A stretch of 64,000 bases of DNA. Source: Prunus persica. Lineage: Eukaryota; Streptophyta; Magnoliopsida; Rosales; Rosaceae. The stretch lies in the NCBI RefSeq assembly GCF_000346465.2, contig NC_034013.1:17357624-17421623 (forward strand), in the 5' to 3' direction. How positions within the stretch are numbered: position 1 is the stretch's first letter; each line of letters begins with the position of its first letter. The notes under the pieces were generated by a model, which did not search any database, was not told where the DNA came from, and saw nothing but the letters and a program-made list of their open reading frames with translations. The translations under genes were made by a program, and so were the position numbers. Below are positions 42,066-53,466 of the stretch, piece after piece.

Positions 42066-42269
42066 TCAAGCAGGCACTGTGCTCTTTCCTTGCAATCCCA
42101 TGGTCTTGTTACGCAGCCTCTCCATGAATGCAGGATTTGCTCTTAATCTCTCCTTGACATATGAAACTCGAGCATCCTCAGCCAGTTTGTTAGCTTTCCC
42201 AGCTTCCTCGATGAGGGAAAGAAGAGTCCTAAGGCAATCCTTTCTATTTTCTTCTCGGTGTTCAAACCT

Positions 42270-42318
<49 letters not shown>

Positions 42319-44708
42319 AGAGATTAGTTTCCTTTGCAAAGAAAACAAAACATAAATTACAAAAAACAAACGTTTCAATCTCTATAAGATGTTGTAATGA
42401 AAGGAAGAATGTGCAGTACTATATGTTGATATATTGATTACTTCTTTCACTCTAATTACATCAACTCGGGTGGATAAACTTTGTTTCCTATTTAAATAAG
42501 ACATCTTAGATGTATAAACTGAGGTCGACTAAGTTACTGCACATAACAATTTTCAAGCACTTCCAAGACAAGTGAAATATTCAAGGTCCGAGCAAGACAT
42601 AACAAAAGAATCTTCTCATACATTCTGCAGGGACTATAACTAATATTTTCTTTTTGTGCTACAGGAATATGGGAAGGAGGGAAGAAAAGATAGTGCAACA
42701 TTCAAGGTTGTGGACTAGATGTCTCCAACTCAAAAGAGATTCGGGAAACGCTAGTTCAGTTTTAGTAATAAAATGCAGAATCATCAATATCATATAGGGC
42801 ATATAAGAATAGAAACTCTGAAATTTAAACAACTACTAACCAGCCTAAGTACTTCAAATAATAATAAAATTAATAACAGAGAAAGGGGGCAAGCCGTTGA
42901 CCTACCTCTCACTAGTAATTGTAAGCTCATCTTTCCCTGGATTGTACCGCTTTCCAACCAATTCTCTGAGCCGACGGAATTGATGCTTTGAAAGCCCAAG
43001 TTCTTTCACTGTGACAGACAGTTTCACTTTTCTATTCTTGGGATGCCACGCATCACCGCCAGGAGCAAAGACTACCCGTGTTTGCCACCTAAGGATTGGC
43101 CCTTCACCTGGAGGGTCATCTAGATCCTTTTTCTCGTCCGGTACAGCAGTCTCGTCAAATTTCGGGGGGCCATCGGCTTCCATCTTCTGCACATATTCCA
43201 TGACAATCTCATCCTCAAACTCCTTAAACAACTTGTAAGCTTCTTCAGGCTCAAGTTCCCCTCTTTCACACATATCCCCTAGGTCATTGAACTTCTCTTC
43301 AACCTTCCTTTTCATGTCATCTGGAGAAGACAATTGCATTACAGATTATTAGAAAAATACCAGTTTGAATCAAAACATGCAACTTCCATGACATTGAACC
43401 AATTTGATACTATACCTGTCTGTGTGAGAAACAAAGAAAATACTTGACAACTAAAGATTGGGCGCTCAGAAAATTAGACTTTGGGAAACATCTAGCCATG
43501 TAATGACAAAAGACAACTACTTCAATAATGTCAAAATAGATAAAAATGATTTATTTTAACAGTGCGGGCAGAGACGTCGAAACATACAGAAAGGTTAACA
43601 CACAAACACAGAATTTCAAATAGGGAAGTGTTCTGGGTAGAAAACAGAGCATCGTACAAAATGGAGTAACTAGAAATGTATACCTGGCAGTAGCTTATCC
43701 CAGCTAAGCATATCCTCAAGAATTGCCTCACACTCTTTCGTATCCTTCATAATCCCATGATGAATTGCATCCTCAACAATATCATTCCACTTATTCTCAT
43801 CCATGTTGTAGTACTCATCTTTTACCATCCTGTTCATGACTATATCCCTTGCGTTATACAAGTTATCAATCTCTTCATCCGTGTCATGCATTTCCTCAAA
43901 ATCTGATTCAAACTCTTGGTCCTTAACATTATCCAGCGGCTTCATTTGCAGTTCATCTATCAGCTCATCATCTGTTTCCTCATGCTTCTCAGCCAATTTC
44001 CTCTGCAGAATCGCTTCTAGGATTGCCGGAAGCGCCTCCTCATCACCCTTGAAGTATTTCTCTATCCGCACTTTCAGCTCTATTAAACCAAAAGGAAAAT
44101 TAGAAAGAAAATAGCAAAACTGAAATCGTTGTTATCTCTACAAATTTGAAAGGGAAATAATAAACTGAAAATAATTAGGACGCAATAGAAGAAGAAGAAG
44201 AAAAATCCCAAATATCACTTGAAATTTAACAACTTTGTCCCCCCCTCACACCAAACCTGAAATCTTATTAGCCAAAACATTCAAATAGTCTCATTTCCTT
44301 TATGAACATTACGGACCGGAAACCCAAAATTCGAAAATATTAAAATTTCAAGTTTATTTTATATCTCCTTTCATTCTCCCAGCACTCAAACAGAGGTCAT
44401 TCTCTCAGTACTCAAACAGACAGAGGGTCAAGCTTGAAGGTAATTGAAAACTTGAAATCACCTTTGTTATTGATGTCCTGGACTTCAACGGGGGCATCTT
44501 TCTTGTTGGTTGGGATCACCCTCGAATCAGCAGACGGATTGGAGCTTCCAGCGGAAGAGTCGTCTTCGGACGAGAAAAGCCTGAGTAGGGACCGAGTCGA
44601 AGCGGCGAGTGGGACGAGTGAGGAGCTAGGATTAGGGTTGCAGGTTGGAAGGGAGAGAAGGCGATTGCGAGCGTAGAGAGAGACATTATTCAATAGAGCA
44701 CGTCTCAT
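42066..44708 (-). CDS. Mitochondrial small ribosomal subunit protein S35 type (37S S24/S35)
   Basis: Four exons in transcript order: 44708-44462, 44079-43684, 43320-42906 and 42267-42066. They close in frame to 419 aa. The N-terminus is an Arg/Ser/Leu-rich mitochondrial presequence (MRRALLNNVSLYARNRLLSL ...). An acidic N-terminal region follows (IEKYFKGDEEALPAILEAI), then the conserved MRP-S28/S35 domain with RWQTRVVFAPGGDAWHPKNR, KVKLSVTVKELGLSKHQFRR and YNPGKDELTITSERF. The C-terminus ends LQGKSTVPA. The protein is part of the mitochondrial ribosome small subunit. Intron 3 carries a GA microsatellite (42275-42322). A truncated paralogue starts 1.3 kb further on, on the same strand. Confidence 0.9.
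42275..42322. repeat. GA microsatellite in S35 intron 3
   Basis: An (AG)n run of about 48 bp with two interruptions (AGGGAGAGGG) just inside the 3' end of the last intron. Its pyrimidine complement forms part of the polypyrimidine tract of that acceptor on the transcript. Confidence 0.85.
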
Positions 44709-46012
44709 GGTTCTCTAATTCACTCTCTAGGGTTTATTAAAGGTTCAGTTTTTGGGTTTCAGAAGGGGTTTTATGCTTTGCCTGCTTGCTGTCATTTCGG
44801 GTGCTTCAAAATGTTGTCTTTTTTCATTTTTGGGTCGAACTGCAAAGGTGCGGGTTATTTATTTATTTATATTTATTTATTAGTTTTTTGAATATTTATT
44901 AATCTATCTTTCTTCCATGATAAGTTGGTAAGTGCAAATAATTAATTACCATTCCAGAAACAGAGTCTTGTATTCATCCAAATGAACCAAAAGTATTGAA
45001 GTGAAGTTGATCATCATCTTCCAGTGTTAAGAAACATTGAAGTGAAGTTGCAGCAGCTGTGAGTAGGTGTTGGGTTGAAGTGAGATGCTGCAACAGTAGA
45101 GCGAACAAAAAGCTCTCTCTCAGCAGTTTTACAAGTCGTCCTCACTCGGTTTTTATTCTTTCATCTTGAGAGAGTTGTTAAGAAACACTGATTCACTAAA
45201 ACAGAGCTAATGCAATCAGAACCAGAGATGGTCGCTCTCCCGAATCCAAGAGAAAAAGCCTCGTTAAAATGGCTACAAACTTTGGCTACAAGGCAACTGT
45301 TGTAGAGGCTGACAAGAACATGTCAAAAATTGCTCAAGTTGTGAATTCTACTCATCTGTTAATGGGAGTTCAGGGAGATGCTGGCCTCGCCAACATTCAT
45401 CCTTTTCCTTCCTGAAAATGCAATTTTAATCCAAATACTCCCAACTGGAGGGTTCGAATCGATCATTCGCACACTACTATTTCGGAGAGCATTTAAAGGT
45501 ATGAATAAAGTAATTTTGGAATATACAGTAAGCAAAGAGGAGCACGCTAATAATTGACCCTCTTCATTCTTCACACTAAATCAAGAACGAGAATGGGAAA
45601 CATTCAAGTCGGCTTTTCTGAATGCACAGCACACACAACAAAATGCTAAGCTTAACGTCAATGGGTTTAGGGTCACTTTCTTCTGCATTAGTAAAGCCCT
45701 TGAACTTCTTCCACCCACCCACCACCACATGAAGGAAACATCCGCATCCACAAACACATGAACAAACAGACAAGGCATGAACTGAATAACTTTTCGTTCG
45801 TGCAATTGAATAAGTTTTGCTTACATTTATACCGTTTCTAACAGCGTTGAGGGGTGTAGGACTGGCTGACTATCTAGATAGAAATTAACTGCTTCTATTT
45901 GAAACTAGAGAGCTTGTTTGTTACAAGGCCTGTGAGCTCTGCACAATGTTTTTTATGTTTTTGAAGTAATCTCCGTGTTTGTTTTAGCGAAATAGCGTGG
46001 ATTTGGCTTTCA
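44709..46012. other. Spacer between S35 and its truncated copy
   Basis: The left part is the S35 promoter. The middle contains a GT61 glycosyltransferase remnant on the plus strand (45208-45502). No sequence resembling the missing C-terminal exons of S35 was seen here, so the neighbouring copy really is truncated. Confidence 0.55.
45208..45502 (+). pseudogene. GT61 glycosyltransferase fragment (frameshifted)
   Basis: One frame reads ...ATRDGR-like RTRDGRSPESK, then FGYKATVVEADKNMSKIAQV, VNSTHLLMGVQGDAGLANIH. A second frame continues FLPENAILIQILPTGGFESI and a short basic end. Joined, these follow the conserved C-terminal part of plant GT61 proteins (xylosyl/arabinosyltransferases with a MGVHGAGLTN-type motif followed by FLP and a hydrophobic strand). 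The two parts are in different frames, the HGAG core is altered to QGDAG, and no other exons are near. It is a dead fragment, perhaps of a once-local gene. Confidence 0.65.
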
Positions 46013-46745
46013 TCACCGATCACTGTCAGAGCCTTCATCAAAATCAGATTTAGTCTCTTGTTCGTCATCTATGTCACTCAGTGGCTCCTCCTGCCTCTTC
46101 CCGGGAATTTCTTCCATGAGCTTTTTATCATCCTCTTCATGCTTCCCCGTCAACTTCCTCTTCAAAATTGCTTCAAAGATTGATGGTATGGCCTCCTCAT
46201 CCCCTCGAAAATACTTGTCAATTTGCATTTTCAGCTCTGAAACCAAAACATACAAACATCACATTGCAGATTCAAAATCATAAACCCCCCAAATAATCAA
46301 AATCAACCCCTCAACCCTAACAATCCCACAAATCAACAAATTCCAACTGTTTTGGAAGCCATGCCAATGCCATGAATGATGCATACTGCAAGTGATCAAA
46401 ACACAAAGCAATAAACAGCAGCTGAACTGAATCAAACAGGATGCAGTTGTCATTTTTTTCCCAAACCAATTTTCATAGAAAAATGCAGATAACAAGTTCT
46501 GAGCAACCAAGAAGAGCCTGCAACCGACCGAAACCCCAAATTTATATTTCTTACAACATTTTCATACCTTCGTTACCGACATCCTCCTCTTGGTTGTGCG
46601 ATGAAGACTCAGTCGAGTAGAAGCGAAGTCTGGGCCGAGTCGAAGCAGCGAGTGGAGCGAGTTGGGATCCCGGATTGTAGCAGGAAGGAGAGAGAAGACG
46701 AGTACGAGCGTAGAGACACAGATTTCTAAGCTGAAGTCGTTTCAT
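46013..46745 (-). CDS. Truncated paralogue of mitochondrial S35 protein, 133 aa
   Basis: Two exons, 46745-46568 and 46236-46013, close in frame to 133 aa. Exon 1 is a presequence parallel to that of S35 (LCLYARTRLLSPSCYNPGSQ, RLRFYSTESS). Exon 2 matches the start of S35 exon 2 (IDKYFRGDEEAIPSIFEAIL against IEKYFKGDEEALPAILEAIL) and ends at tandem TGA codons after an acidic stretch (SDFDEGSDSDR). The intron sits at the same place and phase as in S35. The whole ribosomal core domain is missing. Replacements between copies are mostly conservative, which hints at some constraint, so I list it as a possible short gene, but a pseudogene is equally possible. Confidence 0.6.
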
Positions 46746-49700
46746 CGTTTTTCTTCCTAGGGTTTTTGCTTCTTTTGGCTCTGCGCGCGTAGGGTTTAAA
46801 CGGGTAAATGCTGATTTTATCGGCGGATTGAACCCAGGCCCAAATTAAGTGGGAGTGGGAAAGGAGAGTTGGGTCATGATATTGGGCTTATGTTTCTTAT
46901 TTGTAGGTAAAATTGGGCACATATTCCATTTTTCTCAACACATACACCTCATTTGTAGCGCGTATATTTTCCGAGTCCAAATCCTATGTCCCCAAAATGT
47001 ATGCGCCCTCTTTGTTCCCAAAAAATTCTCAACTCTCGAGTCTTTATCACGATTAAAAAAAAAAAAAAAAGTCTATGCGAATTTTCTAGTTTAATATCTT
47101 GTAATGAATATGGCATGAGCTCACTATCATCTATTTTAATTCACATGACAAAGACATCATCTTAATATTAAAAGGTAGTGAGGGACATTAAGCAGGAATT
47201 ATCAATTATTCGGGAATTAGCAACAACAAAATGTATAGGATGATGCATGTTCAATCTACATGCGTAATAAGCAATTGTCTATGATAATCATTCTCTTAGA
47301 AGTGAATTAGATAGTTAACAAATTTTTATTGTTTTCTAATTGAACTAGCAACTACACCACAATTTAAATGGTTTATAATAAATAAATAAATAATTCATTA
47401 ATATAGATATGCGCGTAATCACCAATCAAAAAAGCAAAGCAAGCAGTGATGTGATGTGATGAGATGAGTGAGGAGGACTGTGCTTTTTCTCTTCCTTAAA
47501 AGCCGATTACTACTTTGACAATTGACTTTTCTTTGCTTCTACTCTTGTCTTGTGCTTTTGTTTTAGTATTATTTACTTTACTCTGCTCAGCAAGCAAACC
47601 CCACCGTTTTTCAATGTGGAAAAATAATATAATGCAAGATATTTAATATATTTTTTATTTTATTTCTAAAAAGTGTTTGAATTTGCTGAATGGGAATGGT
47701 TTGCAAGCAATTACACAAATAAGTAGAAGTTTTTTGCTTAAAATATTCTACTTTTCTTAAGACAGATCGTGAAAGAAGATAGGATTGTCACAATTTTTAT
47801 GTATAATCATGATTAAATAAAGACAGAAGAATGATTATTATTATTTTAATCTCCTTTTCAAATTGCAAGGAATAACTGTGAAAAGCTTAATATTGTCTGT
47901 CCCAAACCAAAGGCAAAATAATGAAAGCAAAACCTTTAACCCGTAATTTGTGGCGAAATGCTTGACAAATGGTAAGCCTCATTTCATTGCTTTTTCATTT
48001 GCAATTGTATAATCAGCACTGTTGAGTTGATGAATGCAAACAAAAATAAAAACCAGGAAAATTAGACAGACAGACAGACGCCTTGAATTGTTTTAGAATG
48101 CCAGCCAGACAATGCCAATAAAAATCAATGACCATATTGACTAATTAATTAATTTAATTAAGATATTGCAGCAACAGAGGATGAAAAATTAAAGACATTA
48201 GAGAATTTGCAATAGACTTTCTAAACTATTGTATTTATAAATTATAACCGGTGAACTCACGGTCTGAACTTTTAATTCCAAGATTCATTAGAAATTATTA
48301 AAAAGAAAAAAGAGAATGGACTTAAATATTGCTTAGGGATCCCTCCACAGTCCACTCAACATTCTTTCTAATAAATAAATGCAAGTACATGGCTCCTGGG
48401 CAGCGATGAAAACTGTGATAAGTGATAAGTGCAGTTAAAGCAAATCCAGTTGGGAAGAGAAGTTTTGACGACCCAGAATTATAATAGACTATTTCAATAG
48501 AATGCTCTTTTGGGATGTAGAAAGTTGAAGGCATATTAAGATCTCATTCTCATTGGTTGGCTTACTTGATTGATTTGGTTGCTTTGTTTTGCTTGCTTCC
48601 TCAGTCCCTCCTGTCAGAATGTTCTACTTGTACACATACTTATTTTCAATGTTGATTCAATAATACACATGTTATGTTATTGGTGTCTCTTTTCTTTTGA
48701 TCCTTGAAGAAGCTGTCAACCAACCATCCCATGGATGACCTCTCTACCTCTTCAGTGACACATTTCATTAGCCACTCCTAGTGTGGAAGTTTGAATCATT
48801 TTCTTTTTTCATGGAAGAGCCATTTTAAAGTACATAAAACAGCACTATAATTTACATGTAAATGTAATGGAAAGCAACAAAAAGAAAAAAAAAAGAAAAG
48901 AAAACTAAACAGAAAATTCAGTAGATTGCAGGGGCGAGTTTGGTAAATGCAGTGTTGCGTTTTTCATGTGATACGTAAGTTGAATAGACATCTGAGTCAA
49001 TTTCCAGACTGAACATCCTCATTTACAGCACATATAATAAACAAATGAGAACTGAGGAGGGTGATATTAATATATGATTATTAGTCACCATGATTATGAA
49101 CTGGATGCTTGACACTGAAAATTGAAAACATCCCTTCAAGCTCAAGCTTTCAGTCAAAGCTGGGCCTTCTCTCACATGATTGCAACTATTTTGGCCTTAA
49201 AGACTAAACTCTGTGCTACATGACAAGCCTGGATATTATTAAGAAAATATGTAATCCTTGGTGTAAAGTGAAGTGAAGGGATGAATTTTGACCTTGTGAT
49301 TTCTCAGTGGGACCCTTTCAAATGCTGGCCACAGTAACCACGGATGTGACTGACATATGTGTAGAGACTACATTTTCTGCTGTGTCTGTCCCCAAGCCTC
49401 AAACCACTGCACAAGGAGACACAGATCCATTAAAATTCAAATACCATTTCGTCTTTCGTTTTGGGTTTCTATGCACAAACTGACCCGTTTTATTTTTGGG
49501 TTCTGATAAGTAAGCATCCGCAGCTGGCTCAAAAAGCAAAAGAAAAGAAAGCAAAAGTTGCAATTTACTGAGATTCCCAGAGCCTCTTTGTCTGCAGTGT
49601 TTGATGGCATTGGCATATACCCTCCTTACTCCAACAAGAAGACAAAGCATAACCCACCTAACCAACCCATAAAAAGAAGCACTTCCACGATTTAAAAAAA

Positions 49701-49928
49701 CTCATCTCTCTCTAAACAAATCCAAATTATATATATATAAAAAACTGAAAAAGTAAAATCAAATATCTATTCTATATTCTCTCTCTCCACTAAAATAGTC
49801 TCCCCCTCTATCACCGTCTCTAAACTTCACTCAATTTCCTTGGCATTTCATTATTCTTTCTCTCCAAACCAAACCAAACCAAACCAAATCAAACCAAACC
49901 AATTACTTCGTTTTTCTCTCTAGGCACC
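46746..49928. other. Intergenic region and RING gene promoter/5' UTR
   Basis: About 3.2 kb of AT-rich sequence. The last 150 bp are CT-rich and then consist of AAACC-type repeats (about 49865-49902) just before the ATG, typical of a 5' leader. Small ACAGACAG and GTGATGT repeats occur (48065, 47450). No exon recognised. ORFs such as 49399-49665 lack support. Confidence 0.5.
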
Positions 49929-52270
49929 ATGCCTGTTGTCACGGAGAGCTCAACAACAGTGGCAGAGCACATCAAATGGAGAAGACCCAGAAGCCAATTC
50001 AGCCCACCCATTTCGGATACAGATCCAACTCCCTCCATTATCCAATCTACTCGATGCAAATCCACCATCTCCTCTCTCCTCCTCTCCAGCTTCACCACCA
50101 ACACCAACGAAACCTTACCCACAAGCCTCAACAACAAGAAAAAGACAAACTTTTCCTCATCAACATTCAGAGGCTTGGGTTGTGCAGCCTCTGCCTCACA
50201 ACAAGTCTCAGTTCCAGCAGTGATTCGGAACTCCGCTGATTGGCAAGGAAAGAAGGTAAAGAAGAAAAAACAAAAGAAGAATATCAACACCAAGAACAAT
50301 ACAAGCAATGACAAGAATGAATACAAGGATAAGACCCAGCACCAAGGAGCGGTTGATGGGCCTAGCTTTGGTTTAAATTCTGCAACTTGTATGGATTTTC
50401 AAGATGTCTGGTGCGGTCCTGGAATTGGGTTCTCAGCAGAAACTGCTGGTTCTGTGGATTGTGTTGTGGCTAGGAGGAATGTCTCTGGTAGAGGCAAGAT
50501 TGATGGGGATAAACTGAGCAGCCACAGGGAGGTAAGTTTTGATTTTGCTATTAATATATTTGTTCTATGGCTGGGAATGCTTTGAATTTGTGCCATTTCT
50601 ATGTTGCGCTTTAACTCGAATTTTTTAATTTTATCGGTGGGATTACTAGGTTTTTGGCAGTTTCTTTGTTATTGTGGAACATGGTTGAGGGTTTTGCGGC
50701 TATTTGGTGCTTGATGAGGATATGCTTCTTTTGATTGTTGGCTGAAGTTTATGTTTGTATCTGTCAACTTTGATGCATCAATTCAATACTAGGATTGTAT
50801 TTAAGCCGAAAATCTTAAATTTACTGTTTTGTTTTGTGTTTCATGGGTCATGAATTTTCTCCTAATATTTCTAACTTTTGTGGGCCTTTTTAGTTTTCAC
50901 TTCATTCGTTCCATAGTGGGTTTCAGTTTATTGGGTACTCAAAAGTTGCCTTGAATTATAGTTTTTGATTTTCTCACTAATAAGTGCACTTATTAATTTG
51001 CGTAGATACGACTCGTTATCTCCAAGTTTAGGACCCCACACGAAACAGGATATATATTAATTAGCTTTGTTAATCTTCTCAGCGTTGGTTAGGGTTGGAA
51101 ATTCTATTATCTTCTCTGTTGAATGTACTAGTCTTTTTATTTATTTATAAAATTTCCTATTGAATATATGACACTGAAATAAGATATCAACATATTTTAT
51201 CCGCTTGTATAATGTGCTCCACGTTGGGTTTGTTTTAATTAACCTACTTTGTTGATCAATTTTGTTTGCAGCGTCCTTGTTTAGCAAGGCGAACTGTGAG
51301 CCCAGAAACTGTCTCGTTTCTGGATTCTGAACCTGATTTTGTCACGAGCCGTCCTGAATCAGAGGTCTTTGGAGGTAGGTGTTATCGGCATGTTCGGCAT
51401 CCATCCCCTGAAGGCCTTGCAGAGGTGCTTTTTACTCTTGCTCTTGCTCACTCTGTCTCTCACTTGATTTGGTTTGGTAATAAAAATTGTTTTAGTAAAC
51501 ACTATGCCACTGTTCAATATAAAAACTCTGCTTTCCTAGCTTTGGTGTGGCAAGCAATCTATTCAACTTGCAGCATTGATGTCTGAGGGATATTTCATTA
51601 CATAAATGGAGTTTAGGAATTTTGTTAAATTTCAGATTTACAGTCGGTATGCTTGACGCTCTGTTGGTTGCAGATTATGCTGTTTCAAAGTAGTCTTCTA
51701 ATGGGTGGAAGACTTGATCGATTTAGGGACTGGAGACTTGATGTTGATAACATGTCATATGAGGTAATTGTTCGCAAACCAATTCGATTTTTTTTCTTGA
51801 AATTTGAATATGTTCTTGGCTACCTAAAGTTGGTAATGCCTGCATTTCTTATCTACATGCTTTCATAGTTTTTGTTTTCTCATTTGCGGATAACAGGAGC
51901 TGCTCGAGTTAGGTGATAGAATTGGTCATGTGAGTACTGGATTAAAAGAACATGAAATAAGCTGCTGCCTTCGAAAAATTAAGCTTTCAATGTTGAGTGA
52001 TCTGTCACCACATTCATTGGGGCAAGTTGATAGGAAATGCATCATTTGTCAAGTGAGTTTGTAACTTATTACTTTGAATTCTTCATCCCTTTTCAGATCT
52101 TTATTTTCTTATTTTGAAATTCTCAATGCTGATAGGAGGAGTATGAAGTAGCAGATGATCTGGGCAGCCTGCATTGTGGACATAACTTCCACTTACAATG
52201 TATAAAACAGTGGCTTGCACAAAAGAATACTTGCCCTTTTTGTAAGGTTGAAGCAATATCTAGATGCTAA
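49929..52270 (+). CDS. RING-H2 E3 ubiquitin-protein ligase
   Basis: Five exons: 49929-50531, 51272-51424, 51674-51763, 51897-52052 and 52136-52270, closing in frame to 378 aa. The N-terminal two-thirds are Ser/Thr- and Lys-rich and probably disordered. A conserved stretch (RDWRLDVDNMSYEELLELGD) precedes the C-terminal RING-H2 finger at about residues 330-372: CIIC, then LHCGHNFHLQC, then CPFC, giving the C3H2C3 ligand order. A YEELLELGDRIG-like segment before the RING is typical of plant BIG BROTHER/MBR-like ligases. The RING recruits E2 enzymes; substrates are unknown. The protein ends just after the finger (KVEAISRC). The first intron (740 bp) contains a segment repeated 6 kb downstream. 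The start codon is in a plausible context at the end of a CT-rich leader. Confidence 0.9.
50958..51103 (+). repeat. Dispersed repeat, copy 1 (in RING intron 1)
   Basis: A segment of about 146 bp from ATAGTTTTTGATTTTCTCAC to GGTTGGAAATTCT. It recurs in the same orientation at 57098-57210 with internal deletions. It has no TIR or LTR features. This longer copy is probably the source. Confidence 0.8.
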
Positions 52271-53466
52271 GACTTGTGAACTCTTAGTATCCTTTCATTG
52301 CCTTTCTCCCTTGGTGTATAGATTTCATCTGCTTCAATACATGAGCAAGTATTCATTCTTTGGTTTGAAGGTTCAACTTTATTTGCTTATTTTGAAATCT
52401 TGAGCCTCTTTGTATTTTGGTGTTCAGTGTTATGGAATTGAATAGTGCCTATGAATTATAACTACAATCTCAAAAATGTTTCTTATAATTTACTTGTTAT
52501 GTGGTTTTTCCTGCCTATGAATTTATAGATTGCTTGAAATGCAATATAATGGTGTTACCATACAGTGAACGCGTTGTTTGTTTATACGATTTGTGGGTGA
52601 AATATCAATGCAGTAAAGCCATATACCCCAAAAATGGAAATTGGAAATGGTTCTGCTGGTTTCAAACGGAAGTATGGCTCATGAATCATGATTTTAAGAA
52701 ATTCATCGGGCTTACTTGCGGTGTCGAAGAATTCACTACTGCGTATTACGATTAAGGTTTTGGCATGCGGTGGAACTAAACTTGTTTTAGTAGCACAAAT
52801 TATCCAGAATCTGTTACGCACATAAAATAATTAGTTTTCTGATGGAATGGGATGCTATGTTTCCTTCCTACTGTGTGGTTTGGAAAGAAGTTTATCTCGA
52901 CACAAATCATTGTTTTTCCCAATACAAATGATAATATCAGTTTGTTTTTTGGGGTTTCGGAAAATTCCCAAGTCATCTGCAAAATTTTCCATCGATGAAA
53001 AGCAGCCTCAGGAAAGCTTGCTTGTAAGTTCTTTTTTTGAGAGAAGCTTGCTTATAAGTTCTCTTTGCCCTGTTCTGTACTCGTTTTGCTTTGAATAATT
53101 AATATCGCTTTTTTTCTCAAAAAAGAGTTCTCTTTGCCATAGGGAAGCATATTCTAATGGTAAAACTGCAAGCATTCTAAGAACTAACATCTACTCGTAA
53201 CTTGCATCTTTCAACACCAACTTTTAAAGTTTCATTTTGGCTCTGTTCGTATACGGCATTTCCTTTACAACTATGTACATAACGAAACATGATATATAAC
53301 ATACTTGCACAAGCGAAGGCCTACCCCTCGCATGCCATGCACATCGGCCATGATTTTAATTTCTTTTTGGAGGTATCTTCATTTGGATGCCTTCTCTTTT
53401 GGAACAAAACAAAGCGCTTAAAGCTTCAGGACCTTCGGGTCACATACAGAATATAAGATGAAGAAA
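52271..53466. other. Spacer between convergent RING and hydrolase genes
   Basis: It holds the 3' UTRs of two convergent genes. The ORFs at 52501-52821 on both strands overlap each other and have no homology I recognise. No repeat of note apart from a local GAAGCTTGCTT(A/G)TAAGTTCT duplication near 53014-53061. Confidence 0.5.

Noticed and set aside
42275..42322. Regular short repeats considered as a CRISPR-like array
   Set aside because: It is a dinucleotide GA microsatellite in an intron; no repeat-spacer arrangement exists anywhere in the window, and the genome is eukaryotic.
45576..45805. Two overlapping Cys-rich ORFs on the minus strand
   Set aside because: They share the same DNA in different frames, lack conserved motifs and sit in a decayed region next to the GT61 fragment.
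52501..52821. 84- and 79-codon ORFs on opposite strands after the RING gene
   Set aside because: Mutually overlapping, no homology recognised, located in the convergent 3' UTR region.
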